This document shows, in pieces, positions 1-31,081 of a stretch of DNA of 64,000 nt. The stretch is from Mya arenaria (taxonomy: Eukaryota > Mollusca > Bivalvia > Myida > Myidae): contig NC_069136.1 in assembly GCF_026914265.1 (NCBI RefSeq), positions 50,323,381 to 50,387,380 on the forward strand. The letters run 5' to 3'. A program made the translations under genes and the position numbers. Numbering within the stretch: the stretch's first letter is position 1; the number at the start of each line of letters is the position of its first letter. The notes under the pieces are model-generated. The model did no database searches and was not told the origin of the DNA. It worked only from the letters and a program-made list of their open reading frames with translations.

Positions 1-370
1 GCAATAATTTTGTTAAAAACTATTTCTAAAGGTATCTGACCGATGCACGTTCGAGTATTCTAGCTTGGTGGACAGAATGGACTATTAAAAGAACAGTCCT
101 AAGCAAATTTTATTTTGTACAACAAGGCGCACAATGCAAAATAGTGACAAAACTGCCTGTCTTTTATCTCAATCGATGTTGACTTACTATATTGGTTATG
201 ATATGAATATGATTAAATCAGTATAATCTACCGGCTCTAGGATTTTCGTGCGCTTTATTTGGGGTAAATAAACTCGTAGCTTACAGTTTTGCAAAAAAAG
301 GTATTATTCACCACGGTTATTTCGATTCGTCAGTACCTTGCTGCCGTAAGCAAATGTCTTTCTTTTGAAG

Positions 371-19266
<18,896 letters not shown>

Positions 19267-21157
19267 AACTATGTGCCAGTTAAAGGACATTTACTTAAAT
19301 AACTTGATCATTTAAAGTTATCAAATTCCATGAAATTTGAAAGATGCATAGAGAGTTTGTCAACTTAATGTTCCTGATTAATCCTATTCTTGTAAAGTTG
19401 CCCTATCTGTCACTTTTGTTTGCAAAAACACTCAACAAAACATGCTCATCCATCAGTTAAGAAAAACATGATCGTAATGCATATTTAATATCAAGGAGAA
19501 AGTATTTTTGCGCACTTCTTGCCAGCGTTATATATATCTACGATATTACTGTTCGCCTGAAGTGAAACATGTTCTATAAGAGAACGTATGGAAACGCATT
19601 AATGCACTACGTAAATTATGGAAATTTAAGCAACTCAAATCTAGACGTAAAACATATACATGTATATTGTGTCTCTTGTACAAAATGCATTTTTGCATGA
19701 CTACATCCTATCTTTCTTGTTAAATGACTTCATCAGTTTCAGTATATTTGTCCAATAGTCTCAGAAAAAAACCTCTCCGCGGTTACGGAACTTGAATTGA
19801 AAATCACAACACGTCTCGCAATCGTTTTACCATCAACAACATCTTTTTGGATTGCGCTTCCGTCATCCATGAGAAAAGCTACATCACTGCAATCATTACT
19901 CTTTTTGTTAAATAACAATGCTTAGTATCACCAAGGGTCTAGCGTCAACAACTTTCACCATGCTTACATTTGAATGCATTGCAGCAATGTAAATGAACAT
20001 CTCCTCCTTAGAATATCGTAGAAAGTCCCCTGTGTACATTTGGAGCAATAGAAGACACTTAACACCTTTTTAACAGGTCCATTATATATAAACCACATAA
20101 AGGTCGTGTTTGAAAATATCAGTCCCCTTAACCCTATTACTATACAACTTATATTGTTTGAAGACACATCTTGCACCTCAATTATCAACAAGCATATCGT
20201 CTACCAAGTATAAACATTTACTCCTAACACCAAACGTTATACAAACTTATTTCAACATCGAACATACTCACCATCCCTGACTATGCTAAGTTACTTATAT
20301 TTCCCTTTCATCTATCTTTCCGTCCTATTCCTTCACTCCTGTTCTATCTTCCGTACTACACATGTCAAACTTTTGTTTATTTTTATGCATTTAGAAATAC
20401 ATGTAATTTAAATCATTTTTGCATTTTGATAATGCCATCTTCTGAAACAATTATCAATGCCTGTTTATTCTTTATATTAAGTGTGAATAATGAATCAAAA
20501 ATGACAACATGTTAACACATCATGCCATTTGTTCTAATGCTATACAGAAGAGAGACTTATAATAATATGCCTACTTCTCAATCCGGTAAATAAACAGTTA
20601 AATTTATAGTGCTAGTAGAACTAATTCTTGATATCTTAAACTTACAAATATTGACTACCATAATTACTTAAAATATTGACTACCATAACTACTTTGTGAT
20701 TATTTGTCTACTTGTTATTATCTGTGTTTTTGAACCTTAACTCAAAATAAATACTGGTTAAACCAATTAACCATCAGTGAGTTAAATAGTCTCCTTTGCC
20801 CATCGTTTCAGGTTGTTTGCAACACATTAATTACTTAGCAAACCAAAAAGTTGATGTATTACTTCGATAAATATTTGAGTCTGTATAATCACCTTTTTTA
20901 AATGTCCACGACGTAGGGAAGCAATGTTCTTCTAAAATGTAATTCAACATTATTTCCAAAGGTGTCACCAATAAAATATTACGCATGTACTATATATAGT
21001 AACATATTACTATAGAAGGTTGTCCCTGCAAAAGGATTATCGTTTCCATCCGTAAGATTATCACGGCACTTGAGGGTGATGATGGCACAATTGTCCGTGA
21101 AAGTGAAGCACATGCACAATGACGTCTTTTTTTACGAAAATAAAAACGACCTACGAA
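19267..21157. other. Intergenic, 3' of gene 1
   Basis: Likely holds the 3' UTR of gene 1. AATAAA-like sites occur near 20587 and 20746, far from the stop, so the polyadenylation site is uncertain. No other feature was recognised. Confidence 0.5.
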
Positions 21158-21589
21158 TACCTGGCCCCAATATCACGAAAATACTTAAGTCAAATCTCAA
21201 ACTCAATCTCAACTCATTTTAACATAAAACAACAACATTTATTGAAAAAAATATGATTTTACACATTTTAAAACCGCATCCTGTCATTGAATATGTTGAT
21301 TATAATCTTTGATCTAGACTCCAAAGGAAAAATATTCTACAGCCAAAAATGTACTTGAGTACAATTCATTGCCTTTTAACAATCACTCAAGTATATATTT
21401 TGCTCTAGAATTAGTTTTCTTTGAGATATTGTCAAAATCTTTTAATAACATACTCTTCGAGAAAATACATTTTCTAAGAGAATAAAAACATACTAGATTT
21501 TGAATAATACTATGCTTTTATGTGGTCAACTGAGTTGAGATTGAGATTGAGACTTAACTTGAGTATTTTCGTTATATTGGGGCCTGGTA
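21158..21589. mobile_element. TA-flanked MITE with ~60-bp terminal inverted repeats
   Basis: Element 21160-21587 (428 bp) sits between TA dinucleotides (21158-21159 and 21588-21589). The left end GGCCCCAATAT...ACGAAAATACT is repeated in reverse at the right end, and the similarity continues through a CTCAATCTCAACTCA arm. No coding capacity. TA duplication and long repeats suggest a Tc1/mariner-type MITE. Confidence 0.8.
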
Positions 21590-21712
21590 GGCAAATATTT
21601 AATAAAGAAAACCTTTAAAGGGATTTAAACGGAGGGATCGGGGCAAGAAGTGTGAAAATAGTTTTACCATAAATGACACCTTTCTGGTTTAAGTACTGAG
21701 TTATACTTGGAA

Positions 21713-22078
21713 ATGTACCGGATGTTTACATTCGGTGCAGGTCATAAAGCAGTGCGAAAAGGAAATGTTGACGAAGTCGAACAAGCGATTGGAAGGTGGC
21801 GAAGACACATAAGTACTAAGGCGCAGGAGGAAAGGGACGAAGGCGAACAAGCGATGGAAAGACGCCGAAGACACGAAAGTCCGAAGGCGAAGGAGCGAAG
21901 TGAAGAAGGCGAACAAGTGATGGAAAGACTCCGAAGACACCAAAGTACGAAGGCAAAGGAGCGAAGGGACGGAGGCGAAAAAGAGCAGTCGTCCCTTCGC
22001 GTACTCGCTCATTTGCGTAAGGGCGAAAACACGACGGCCCTAACAGAACACCGTACAAAGACACTTATAAATATGTGA
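21713..22078 (+). other. Open frame made of a 66-bp (22-residue) tandem repeat
   Basis: About 121 residues from ATG at 21713, with three repeats of 66 bp each (about 21770-21970) and a partial fourth. Because 66 is a multiple of three, the repeat stays in frame and gives a charged Arg/Glu/Lys-rich peptide (GEQAMERRRRHESPKAKER). The opposite strand is open too. Coding is unproven; a minisatellite is the simpler reading. Confidence 0.4.
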
Positions 22079-22555
22079 CACAAGGAAAAACTGTCATTGT
22101 CCTGACACTGGTATACTGGCCTACATAGGCTGTTTTATAAGCAACAATGTGAAATACGATCAATCAAAAATATTGCCGTTTCATTAATTTGCCTTGACCG
22201 TGTTTCGTCGGCCTGGGCTCCCATTTATCCTTCAAATGGTACTTAATGTCATATTTGGTCAATTTAAGTACGAATTTTGCGAATTTTCGTTGTATTATAC
22301 TTCATAATGTTAAAGGTCGTGATAAGAAATACATCTCTGGTCGGTTGTCATTGTCAGCTGCAGCAGCATTATTTTCTGACGCCTGAATACTTGCTTTGAT
22401 CAACATAAGTTTATTTATATGTAATTTAATGAATTTCAAAACGCATTCTCATGATATTATTTAACACATTGTTTATTTGTTTAATTTTGTCAAAGCTGCT
22501 GTGTGTTCACCTCCAACACAGTCCTTGTTTCCGTTAAACTAAGGTTTGCGTCTTT

Positions 22556-23404
22556 CTATGGTGCAATCGAAGCTAATTGTGCCAGCTCTGTGCTTAAGAT
22601 ATGCACTGGAAGCTTAGGGTGCGCGCCCGATGCTTAAAGTGTGCGCTCGAAGCATAAGTTGCGCGCCATGTGCTAAAGGCTTTCTCCCTGTTCTAAATAT
22701 GTGTGCGCTGTGTTAAAGGTGTCATTCGAAGCTTACGGGGCGCGCTCTGTGGTAAAGGTGCTCGCTCGAAGTTAAATGTTCGTGCACTGTTGTTAATGGT
22801 GTGCACTCGAAGTTGAAGATGCCCTCCCTGTCCTAAAGGTGTGCACTCGAAGCTTAAGGTGCGCGCCCTGTTCTAAAGGTTTGCGCTCTAAGCAAAACGG
22901 GCGCGCTCTATGCTAAAAGTGTCCACTCGAAGCTTTAGGAGCGCGCCCGGTGCTAAAGGTGTGCGCTCGAAGCTAAACGTGCGCGCCCTGTGATAAATGT
23001 GTGCACTGGAAGATTAAGGTGCCCTCCCTGAGCTTAAAGTGTGTATTCGAAGCTTACTTAAGTTGCGCGCCCTGTGCTTAATGTGTACGCTCGAAGCTTA
23101 GTAAACGTGCGCGCCTTATGTTAAAGGTGTGCACTCGAAGCTTAAGGTGTGCGTCCTGTGCTAAAGGCCTGCTCCCTGTTCTAAAGGTGTTCGCCCTGTG
23201 CTTAAGGTGTGCACTCGAAGCTTAAGGTGTGCGCCCTGTGCTAAAGGTGTTCATTCGAAGCTTACGGTAAAGATGTGCGCTCGAAGCTTAGGATGCCCGC
23301 CATGTGCTTAAGGTGTGCGCTCGTTGCTGAAGGTGCCCGCCCTGTGCTTTAGTTGTGTACTCCAAGCTTAAGGTGTGTGCCCTGTGCAAAAGGTGTGCAC
23401 TTAT
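22556..23404. repeat. GC-rich ~40-bp minisatellite
   Basis: About 20 degenerate units alternating GTGCGCGCCCTGTGCTAAAG and GTGTGCACTCGAAGCTTAAG-like halves. Much more GC-rich than the surroundings. No sustained open frame. Confidence 0.9.
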
Positions 23405-24640
23405 CGGCATATGTTTGTTTTGTTTTATTGACATTTCCCAGTGTTTTTATCGGCAATTCCTTTAAGAAAATAACATAATATGTTGGTGTTTTCTTCCTTG
23501 AAGGCATGTTTTGATATATGGCGTGACCAGATGCTAAACATTGTTGTGATGTAAAAAAAATCTTAAATAAGCAATTGACCAGGTCTCAATTTCCTTAAAT
23601 AATGTGTTCATCTGTCCAACGTTTTGTGAAAGTCCTAATGTCCGGACGGAGTAATTGAAAGGTATGTCTGTTTGTTGTGATAATGAGAACGTTCAGTCAC
23701 AACGTCTGGAGTTCAGTGTTATGCGAACGCATCTCAGCATATTTGTTTTAGTTGGGTCATTTTGTCACTTCATTTCACGCATATAAATATGTTCATTTGA
23801 CCAGAAGTTTGAAGTAAATTTAGACTTAACACATTCAATTTCAATTACTTTAACGCATTGAGGATGATGTAGGTAATGTTCTACCACATGTTTCAATTGA
23901 ATTTTGTTAATAGACATTATTTATGCCATATTCAAATATCCAAAATAACCCCTTACTGTTGTTTATGTCGCATTGTATTGAATATTTATTCAAAGGCTGG
24001 CCAAATACAACGGAGAAAGTCCCTTTAATCCCCGTCTGCTAACCCTAACATATCCATCATAAGTTCAACAAAGCACTCCTGGTAAGGTTCCATTTAAAAG
24101 TAACATAATATCAAGATTAAATATTTTAATGTTTCCACAAAGAACTTTTTTAAAGAGACATTGTTTTATTTAAGAAAAAAAAAACGTATGTACATAGTTG
24201 TTTTATTACCTCCCTTTAATAGTATATACTATTACAATAGTAGCGCCATTATGGTGTTATTCAGAAATAAAACTCATGCAAAATAATATAATAGTTAATA
24301 AAAAATAAAAATAATAATAAAAAAATATAAATTAAACATGAAAATAATATCGATTTAAAAGGGGCTGTACTCCGTGTGATAAAATAGCGGGGTAAAAAAA
24401 GAAAATTGTCGAAAACTGACATAATCTTGGCATCGATGTTTACAATGCATTGCAACTTTCTAACTGAAGTATATAGTTTACAATTTATTTAAGTTTAGCT
24501 GTGATTTCGTATTTTTCCATTAAAAAATAATACTGGATCTAACAGTTAGAATTTATTCCTTATGCGTGATTGGCTAGTCGGTGTTATTAAGTGATATTAT
24601 CGAGGTAGGTGTATAGCTTAATAATGTCACCCAACTAAAT
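23405..24640. other. Intergenic AT-rich stretch
   Basis: No gene, repeat family or RNA recognised; only A/T runs. Confidence 0.5.
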
Positions 24641-24642
24641 AA

Positions 24643-24726
24643 GCCGTCGTAGCTCAGTGGATACGACGTTGGACTGCAATTTTGGCGACACGGGTTCGAA
24701 CCCGGTCCCCGAGACATGTTTTTTTT
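24643..24726 (+). repeat. tRNA-Cys-like SINE head or tRNA pseudogene
   Basis: A-box-like TAGCTCAGTGG (24650), anticodon loop CTGCAAT with GCA (Cys), and a good T arm and B box GGGTTCGAACCC. Seven or more T follow at about 24719. The acceptor stem does not pair (GCCGTCG against CCGAGAC) and the anticodon stem is almost all G-U. It is therefore not a functional tRNA; a tRNA-derived SINE or decayed tRNA fits. Confidence 0.7.
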
Positions 24727-25127
24727 ACATTTTGGTACTTCTTTTACAATTATGATATCAAAGCGTAACACATTCTATAAGAAATTGTCCTGAGATTCAT
24801 TACAGAAAAAAAACAATGTTTGGTGCCAATCTGGTGTACAGTACCTAAAATACACTTCCAGATCTTTCCATCTAAATTATAGATGACTTACCTTTAACTA
24901 ATGAAGGTCTTTAACCTAAACTCTATGTAAACTTAAATTGGCATTGATTTCAAAATAAATTCAAATTTCATTCGTTGGGTGGACATGAAATGTGTCCAGC
25001 AATGAACTTATTCAAACTCGAACAATCTATAGGAGAGTATATGTCCTTCAACGGCATTTTCTGATTTGAAAGACTTGTGTTATTCCTCGGCTATACGCTA
25101 AATCATTACATTCAATGATATGTTTAG

Positions 25128-25233
<106 letters not shown>

Positions 25234-25669
25234 GTCCGGCAAAGCATGAACATCACATGGATACATTTGTTGGTGTTGCAATTTTCAGTGATCAACACTT
25301 TTATATACATATGTATGGAACCTGTGTATTTTGGACTGCCGGCCTTTAAATGTACATGTAAATAAACACGTATTGTATACATACTGACATTGTTAATTGA
25401 CACTGTGACCATCCACTGCTTAAAAAGGTGATTCAATTTATCCGTCATTGAAGCGTCCAGACACTGGTCACTCAAAGGTCACAGACGAAGTACAGTCATT
25501 TTTATGTTTTTATAACATGGTATCATTTTTCATCGAAATTTGAGCTTACATAAGCTTTAACTATATAAAATCGCACAATATAAGCGAGTTATGCCAGTCA
25601 AGGCAGGCTCTCGGTGTTGAGGTGCTTAAAAGATTCAGAATGTACACAACGGCGGTGTATCGGTTCATT

Positions 25670-27366
25670 ATGGCAGTATGTGCTGTTAAAGGAAGATCAA
25701 AGAATTCTTCATGCAATGCCCTTTGTCCGACCGGCGTGCCAATTCTGGGCAATTTGTAACAGTTGGGACATAAACCGCACCTGACGTTAACGTCATTTCG
25801 ACAAAAGTACAGCGACGTCTTTCAAATTACAATGGGATCGTATCCTACCGTCGTCCTAAACGGATTGAGAGCAGTTAAGCAAGCATTGGTCAAACAGGCC
25901 GAGGACTTCGCCGGACGGCCCGACTTCTACTCGTTCAGATATATCGCCAACGGCAAAAGCATGGGGTTCAGTGACTACGGAGCTAAGTGGAAGCTCCAAC
26001 GGAAGATCGCACAGAACGCTCTAGCGCTGTGTGCCAACCGGAAGTACAACCCTATCGAGGAGGCGATCGTCGCGGAGGCGCGCCTTCTTGCCTTAAACCT
26101 GCAGAAATCCGATAGAGAGCCGGTTGATCCGCACAATGAGATATATCTTTCCGTAGGAAATATTATTTGTGCCCTCTGTTTCGGGGAGCGGTACCGCAGG
26201 GACGATCCGGATTTCCAGCAACTTGTCCAAAACAACGACGAGTTTATGGCATTTGTCGGAGCAGTTAGGGCAAATATAATTATTTTTGTTTTGGTTTACT
26301 TTTCTCATATGCTACTGTTAGCCTTGCTGTAATTGAAGTAATCTTATACGAGCGTCAGTGGCCACTTTAGCAGCCTTTAAACATATAGTAATTTGTTTTA
26401 TCATATTATATATAATATATAAGAGATCATTTGTATTTTGCAAGTTTACCTGCGCAAAATACAGCAAGTGTAGTATATATTTAAAACATATCAGAATGTA
26501 TACAAAACAAATCAGTTAACAATTAAATCGAACCCTTTTACCCGAGCAGGCAACCCAGTGGACCTTATGCCATGGGAGCCGACATTTCACGAAGCGTTCC
26601 TTCCGGCAGTTCCTCCGCATCCTTGAGACAATGGACGGCCTCTGCCTGAAGAAGCAGCGGGAGCATCTGGCCACTTACGATCCCGCGCGCGTCAGGGACA
26701 TCACAGACGCTCTTATAATGGCGACCGAATAGACACCGGAAGTTGACAAGAAGGCTACCGGATTAACTGACGAAGACATCATGACCACGCTACAGGAGCT
26801 TATAGGTTTGTCTTAAAGAAACCAATCAACAAAATATTTCTTACCGAAAATCTATACCGCGTGACTCTTAAATGATTTAATTTTCTAGAGCATTTTCAAA
26901 CGGTAAATGTGTTCTCGTTTTGTCAGAAATGGTCAGTTATTTATCCCTATAACTTTAACCTTTTAGTGTATTACCAGTCCTGGCTGTACACAAGTACTGG
27001 TATCCTTCTTCATCCTAATTGAATACCAATCGGTCAATCGATACTTTTCGGCTTGTTTCGGATTGGCCCCTGTGGGTATCATGCCATTCCAGTGTTGTGC
27101 GATATGCCAGGCCAAGCTTCGATCATAAAGCTTCAGTCGGGTATAAAATGATGATCACTGAAACCAATCACATTTGAGTTCCGAGTGGGCAAGCGGCGCT
27201 GTCCTGGTGAAATCCTGGCCAAAATGGAACTCTTTCTGTTCTTTACAGTGCTTTTTCAGACTTGTAAATTTTCCGTAATTAATGGGGAAATGCCTAAAGT
27301 AGACAGCAAATACGGATTAACTTTAAAGCCAATGAATTTCAATGTGTTGGTGTCTAAATGGCTATA
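25670..27366 (+). pseudogene. Cytochrome P450 pseudogene, clan 2 (CYP1-like)
   Basis: A former haem monooxygenase. Exon 1 (about 25670-26270) reads PTGVPILGNL, then stop TAA (25757), then QLGHKPHLTLTSFRQKYSDV. After that come FAGRPDFYSFRYIANGKSM and the C-helix WKLQRK. Its end lacks a proper GT donor (GAGCAG|TTAGGG). Exon 2 (about 26551-26807) starts GNPVDLMPW, then has a 1-nt insertion before RHFTKRSFRQF and an in-frame TAG near 26730. The last exon (about 27178-27366) has an intact haem-binding loop FRVGKRRCPG and a stop. Only ~370 bp separate exon 2 from the last exon, so the I-helix and ExxR exons are missing. At least four independent lesions make function very unlikely. Confidence 0.88.
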
Positions 27367-28193
27367 ATATTCATGCTACTAGGCTGTACATAAATGTCAC
27401 ATCTGTTATAGTAGTGAATTTATGCTGTAGCCAATAACATTTCACATATGCTTATACGAATAAAGAAGATGGATGTGCACTTCTATGCTGTCAACTATAT
27501 CTGCAATTCATATGTGTTAGCTTTGTTTTCAAATGCATGTTGTCTTTAGAAGGAACCACACTTAATGTCAGATATGCATTGTGTTCTTGTAATGATAGTT
27601 TGTACTGAATTGTTTGACATTCTGTTCATCATTGCATGGCACCCTTTTACATTAAAAGATCTTAGTCGTCACTTACAACATCTTAAATCTGTAGATACGT
27701 CACAGATGGCACCAAGTTGATTTCTTTCACTTCATTGACTTTGTTTTTTAATTTAAAAAATGTTAAAAGCTATATTCACACCAATATGTGGCAATAAAAC
27801 GAAATTATGGCATTAATATAATTTCCCTTTGCGACTACGGTCGTTATTGAAACATGCCCCAGCCAAACGACCGATCGACTGTCCGACCGACCGATTAATA
27901 TTTATACCCCATAAAACACACAAGTGGTGAATGAAGTTTCTTTGGTACAATTTACAAATGGCATTATGAAAATTAAGAACACATCAATGCTTTTTTTCGA
28001 ACCCATTTTATTGTATAAAAGTTATATACATAGATTGTATACATTACATTCCTAACCATCATCTAGTTAGTATAATATGTCTTATTGCACATGTCTAACT
28101 TAATTATATATATTTTTCTTGCTACGCCACACCGCATTTATCAACCAATTTCCAGTTGCATGGGCGCAGGAAAGATTTTTACACAAGTTAGTG
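27367..28193. other. Intergenic between the P450 pseudogene and SLC19-like gene
   Basis: No gene seen. AATAAA near 27456 and 27792 could be relic polyadenylation signals of the P450. Confidence 0.4.
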
Positions 28194-28340
28194 TCAAATT
28201 GTCGAGCCGCCCTTACATTCATCGTCTGTTTTAACAGGCACCATTTCCAGTTGCTCGGGTGCTGGTGAGGATTTTCTTGTGCACGTGTACACGAGCGCAA
28301 CTAGGAATCCGAAGCTTCTTAGGCCAATTAAATGGGACTT

Positions 28341-28388
<48 letters not shown>

Positions 28389-30643
28389 GAGAGGGGACGA
28401 GAGGGGGGGAGAGGAAAGGTGCGAATGAAAGAAGGTCAGAAAGGAAGATTTGGGCACCTGATTCCCATATAAAGAAAGCGGATATAAACAAAGTAAGATA
28501 TTGAGAGGAGAGAAGGGGACACAGACGAAAGGAAGGGATAGAGGGGTGAGGGTAAGGGTAAGAATAGGATCCAAGGCGATAAAGACACTGAGAGGTATGA
28601 AGCGTGTGCGAAAGGAAAGCGCGACAATGAGGTTGGGGGAGAGCAAGGTGATTGGGGTCGCGGGGAGGAGAAAATGGGAAGAGAACATAGAGAGAGGATG
28701 TGTTTTGTGAGAGACAGCAAACAAGAGAGAGACCCGGGCCCGAAAACTAGCTTCGATAGGTCCCTTTAAAATGCATCAAGGATTTAAAACCCATGTAAAT
28801 GGTTTGTCATAATATTTGTCGGTTCAGTAGCAGATTATTGTAACACGTTTTAAACACCTTCATGTTATAAGATCTTACATTTAAAGTTATGTTCTCGAAC
28901 AGTACCTAATACGAATTGGCTAATTCTCATAGTTCAGGGTAGAAAAGTTCAGCCACGTCTTAACATATCGAGTCTATGACGTCCCGCACGATGTTGGGCA
29001 TTTCCGTTCAACGTTCAATTGTGTGGCTATTAAAGTATTGTGATGATGTATCAACACTTGAATAGAGAAAGTCAGTCGATTTTGACGTTATGTTTACTTG
29101 TCTCAGCATGGTGCGCGACGTTTTGTCTGTCCGTACCTGTGTCCGGACTTTGACGTCTAATCCGGCGTTATCCACCACGATGGCGGTCAGTACAGATTCT
29201 ACCAGCAAGGCAACGAAGTGTTACATCCAAACACGAACCCATCACGTTTGCGGGTAAGAGCACTTGCTATCTGAGCTCTGGTATATAGGATGAAAATAAA
29301 TATAATTAACAATAACATGTAGTGAGAATTAAGTAGAGCATTGTATGCTCATGCTATCTCTCGTCAAATTCCCATATGCTACAAATAGTCAGACGTGTTT
29401 ACTTGAAACCAATTGTGTAAGGCTTGATAAATCATCCACATATTATAATCTTGGCTAGTGTGTACATACAAGCAATTTGATTGTCCATGCACAATTTTTG
29501 AACAAATATTGACCATTCAAAAATAGTTTGGCTAACTCTAACCAATCCAAAGTCTTAACCAGTTGTATATGAGTTGACTACATAATGACACACTTGTATA
29601 TTGATTGTTTGTAAACATATATGTTCTTAATTTCGAGTATAAATACTTTACACAAATTGTTTACAGACGAAGCCAGAAATATGATGACATATCAATGGTA
29701 TATATATATATATTACTCAACAATTAATAAATGAAGATATACATACGCTGCTTTGACCAGAACAATTTTGTAGGTGGATCGAAATAAATCGTAGAGAACG
29801 TAGCACACCCAAATGCTCGAAGTTTGTGACATGATCAAAAGAAATATGGCGTTAAGTCCGCAAATGACTGTTGTAACTAGCTGGCATGTTCCCGGGACTG
29901 ACCAATTAACTGGCAGGAAGCCGACTGCTAACACGGCACATGAGCCTAAAACCATAACAAAATATTATTGCATATACTGTCTCGTAAAAACATACTTTTC
30001 ATTACATGTTCTGAAAGCTAATTACTTCTAGCCAATGTTATGAACAAAAGGGTGTTTATGTTTCGGATAAATTAGTGTATGTCTACAAAATATTTTAAAA
30101 TCAAATTAAGTCTAAGCATGAAAATCCCTCTGATGAAAGGTGGTATTGACTTCACTGAATACTATGGGGACAAGCCAAGTAGCCATCACATTAAAACATG
30201 GCATTGTTAGAGGAACATGTTAGACAATACATAAAAATCAGTCTATAATTATATAAAATGTGGGCAAAAAATACTAACAAAGCAATAACAATATTGGTAA
30301 ATATATGAACATTCAGTTGGTCACCTGCGCGCTTATTGAAATGGATTATAGGAGTGGTAGGATTCCTCAACTTATTTCTTATTCTAAACGAACTGTAGTC
30401 CACAATAGTAATTGTTGTTGTTTTTTATTATACGATAGGACAGAACCATGCTAGCAATTGTCATAAAATTGCAGAGAAAACCAGCACACACGCACAGTAT
30501 CATAAATTTAAACAAGGGAATTACTCGAAAATGGCTAGCAGCTTCCACCATTCCACTAGCGCCATTATAGATGTGGTGCTTCCTTGGATTATAGTTCTGG
30601 TACGGCGAAAGTATTTCCCACAAGTTCTGAACGTAGTTCGCAA
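28194..30643 (-). pseudogene. SLC19-like (folate/thiamine carrier) 3' half, truncated and frameshifted
   Basis: Four - strand exons match the C-terminal half of the SLC19 reduced-folate/thiamine transporter family. 30643-30525: VANYVQNLWEIL...IYNGASGMVEAASHF. 29945-29747: SCAVLAVGFLPVNW...SSIWVCYVLYDLFRSTYK. 29277-29137: QIASALTRKRDGFVFGCNT, then, in another frame, FVALLVESVLTAIVVDNAGL. 28337-28194: IGLRSFGFLVALVYTCTRK plus tail and stop TGA. Two faults: a 1-nt loss inside the 29277 exon, and a phase mismatch between the first two exons. The N-terminal membrane helices were not found up to the Harbinger element at 33446. Most likely a partial, decaying copy; a sequencing error could explain the frameshift but not the missing 5' half. 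Confidence 0.7.
28343..28385. repeat. (GA)n microsatellite within a purine-rich stretch
   Basis: About 42 bp of GA repeat; strand-asymmetric purine-rich DNA continues to about 28730. On the - strand it is a CT tract ending just before the acceptor of the last SLC19-like exon. Confidence 0.93.
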
Positions 30644-30974
30644 CTTGAAATTTTCCACAGGCCGCTAGGGCCCATCATATTGACCAAATTTGAACCGTCT
30701 CATTCGAATAGGCTGACTTTGCAACAGCCAAATAGTCTATTCGGAAACATTAAATCTAGAGCATAGTTCAATGTCTCCGCTGTCGTCTATTGTTTTGTCT
30801 GTTGATGGAGCTTGTGGATTATTTGTTTTCTCTTCAGTATCGTAAACCAACAACAAGAAAAAAATAACGACCGAAACAAAAACAACAGAAACTACTACTA
30901 CTACAACAATACTACAACAACTACTACTATTAAAACTATTACTACTACTACTACCTTTACCACTACTACAATAT

Positions 30975-31025
<51 letters not shown>

Positions 31026-31026
31026 A

Positions 31027-31081
<55 letters not shown>

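Noticed and set aside
60..240. Block shared with 41570-41740 whose + frame reads WWTEWTI... in both paralogues, as a possible exon
   Set aside because: No donor in the required phase exists in either copy, gene 1 meets a stop before the end, and the flanking exons join correctly without it. Whole introns are conserved between the genes, so similarity alone is not evidence of coding.
24643..24714. Functional tRNA-Cys gene
   Set aside because: The acceptor stem does not pair and the anticodon stem is almost entirely G-U.
28194..28724. A 176-residue - strand open frame as one protein
   Set aside because: Only its last ~48 codons resemble SLC19; the rest is translation of the CT-rich intron tract.
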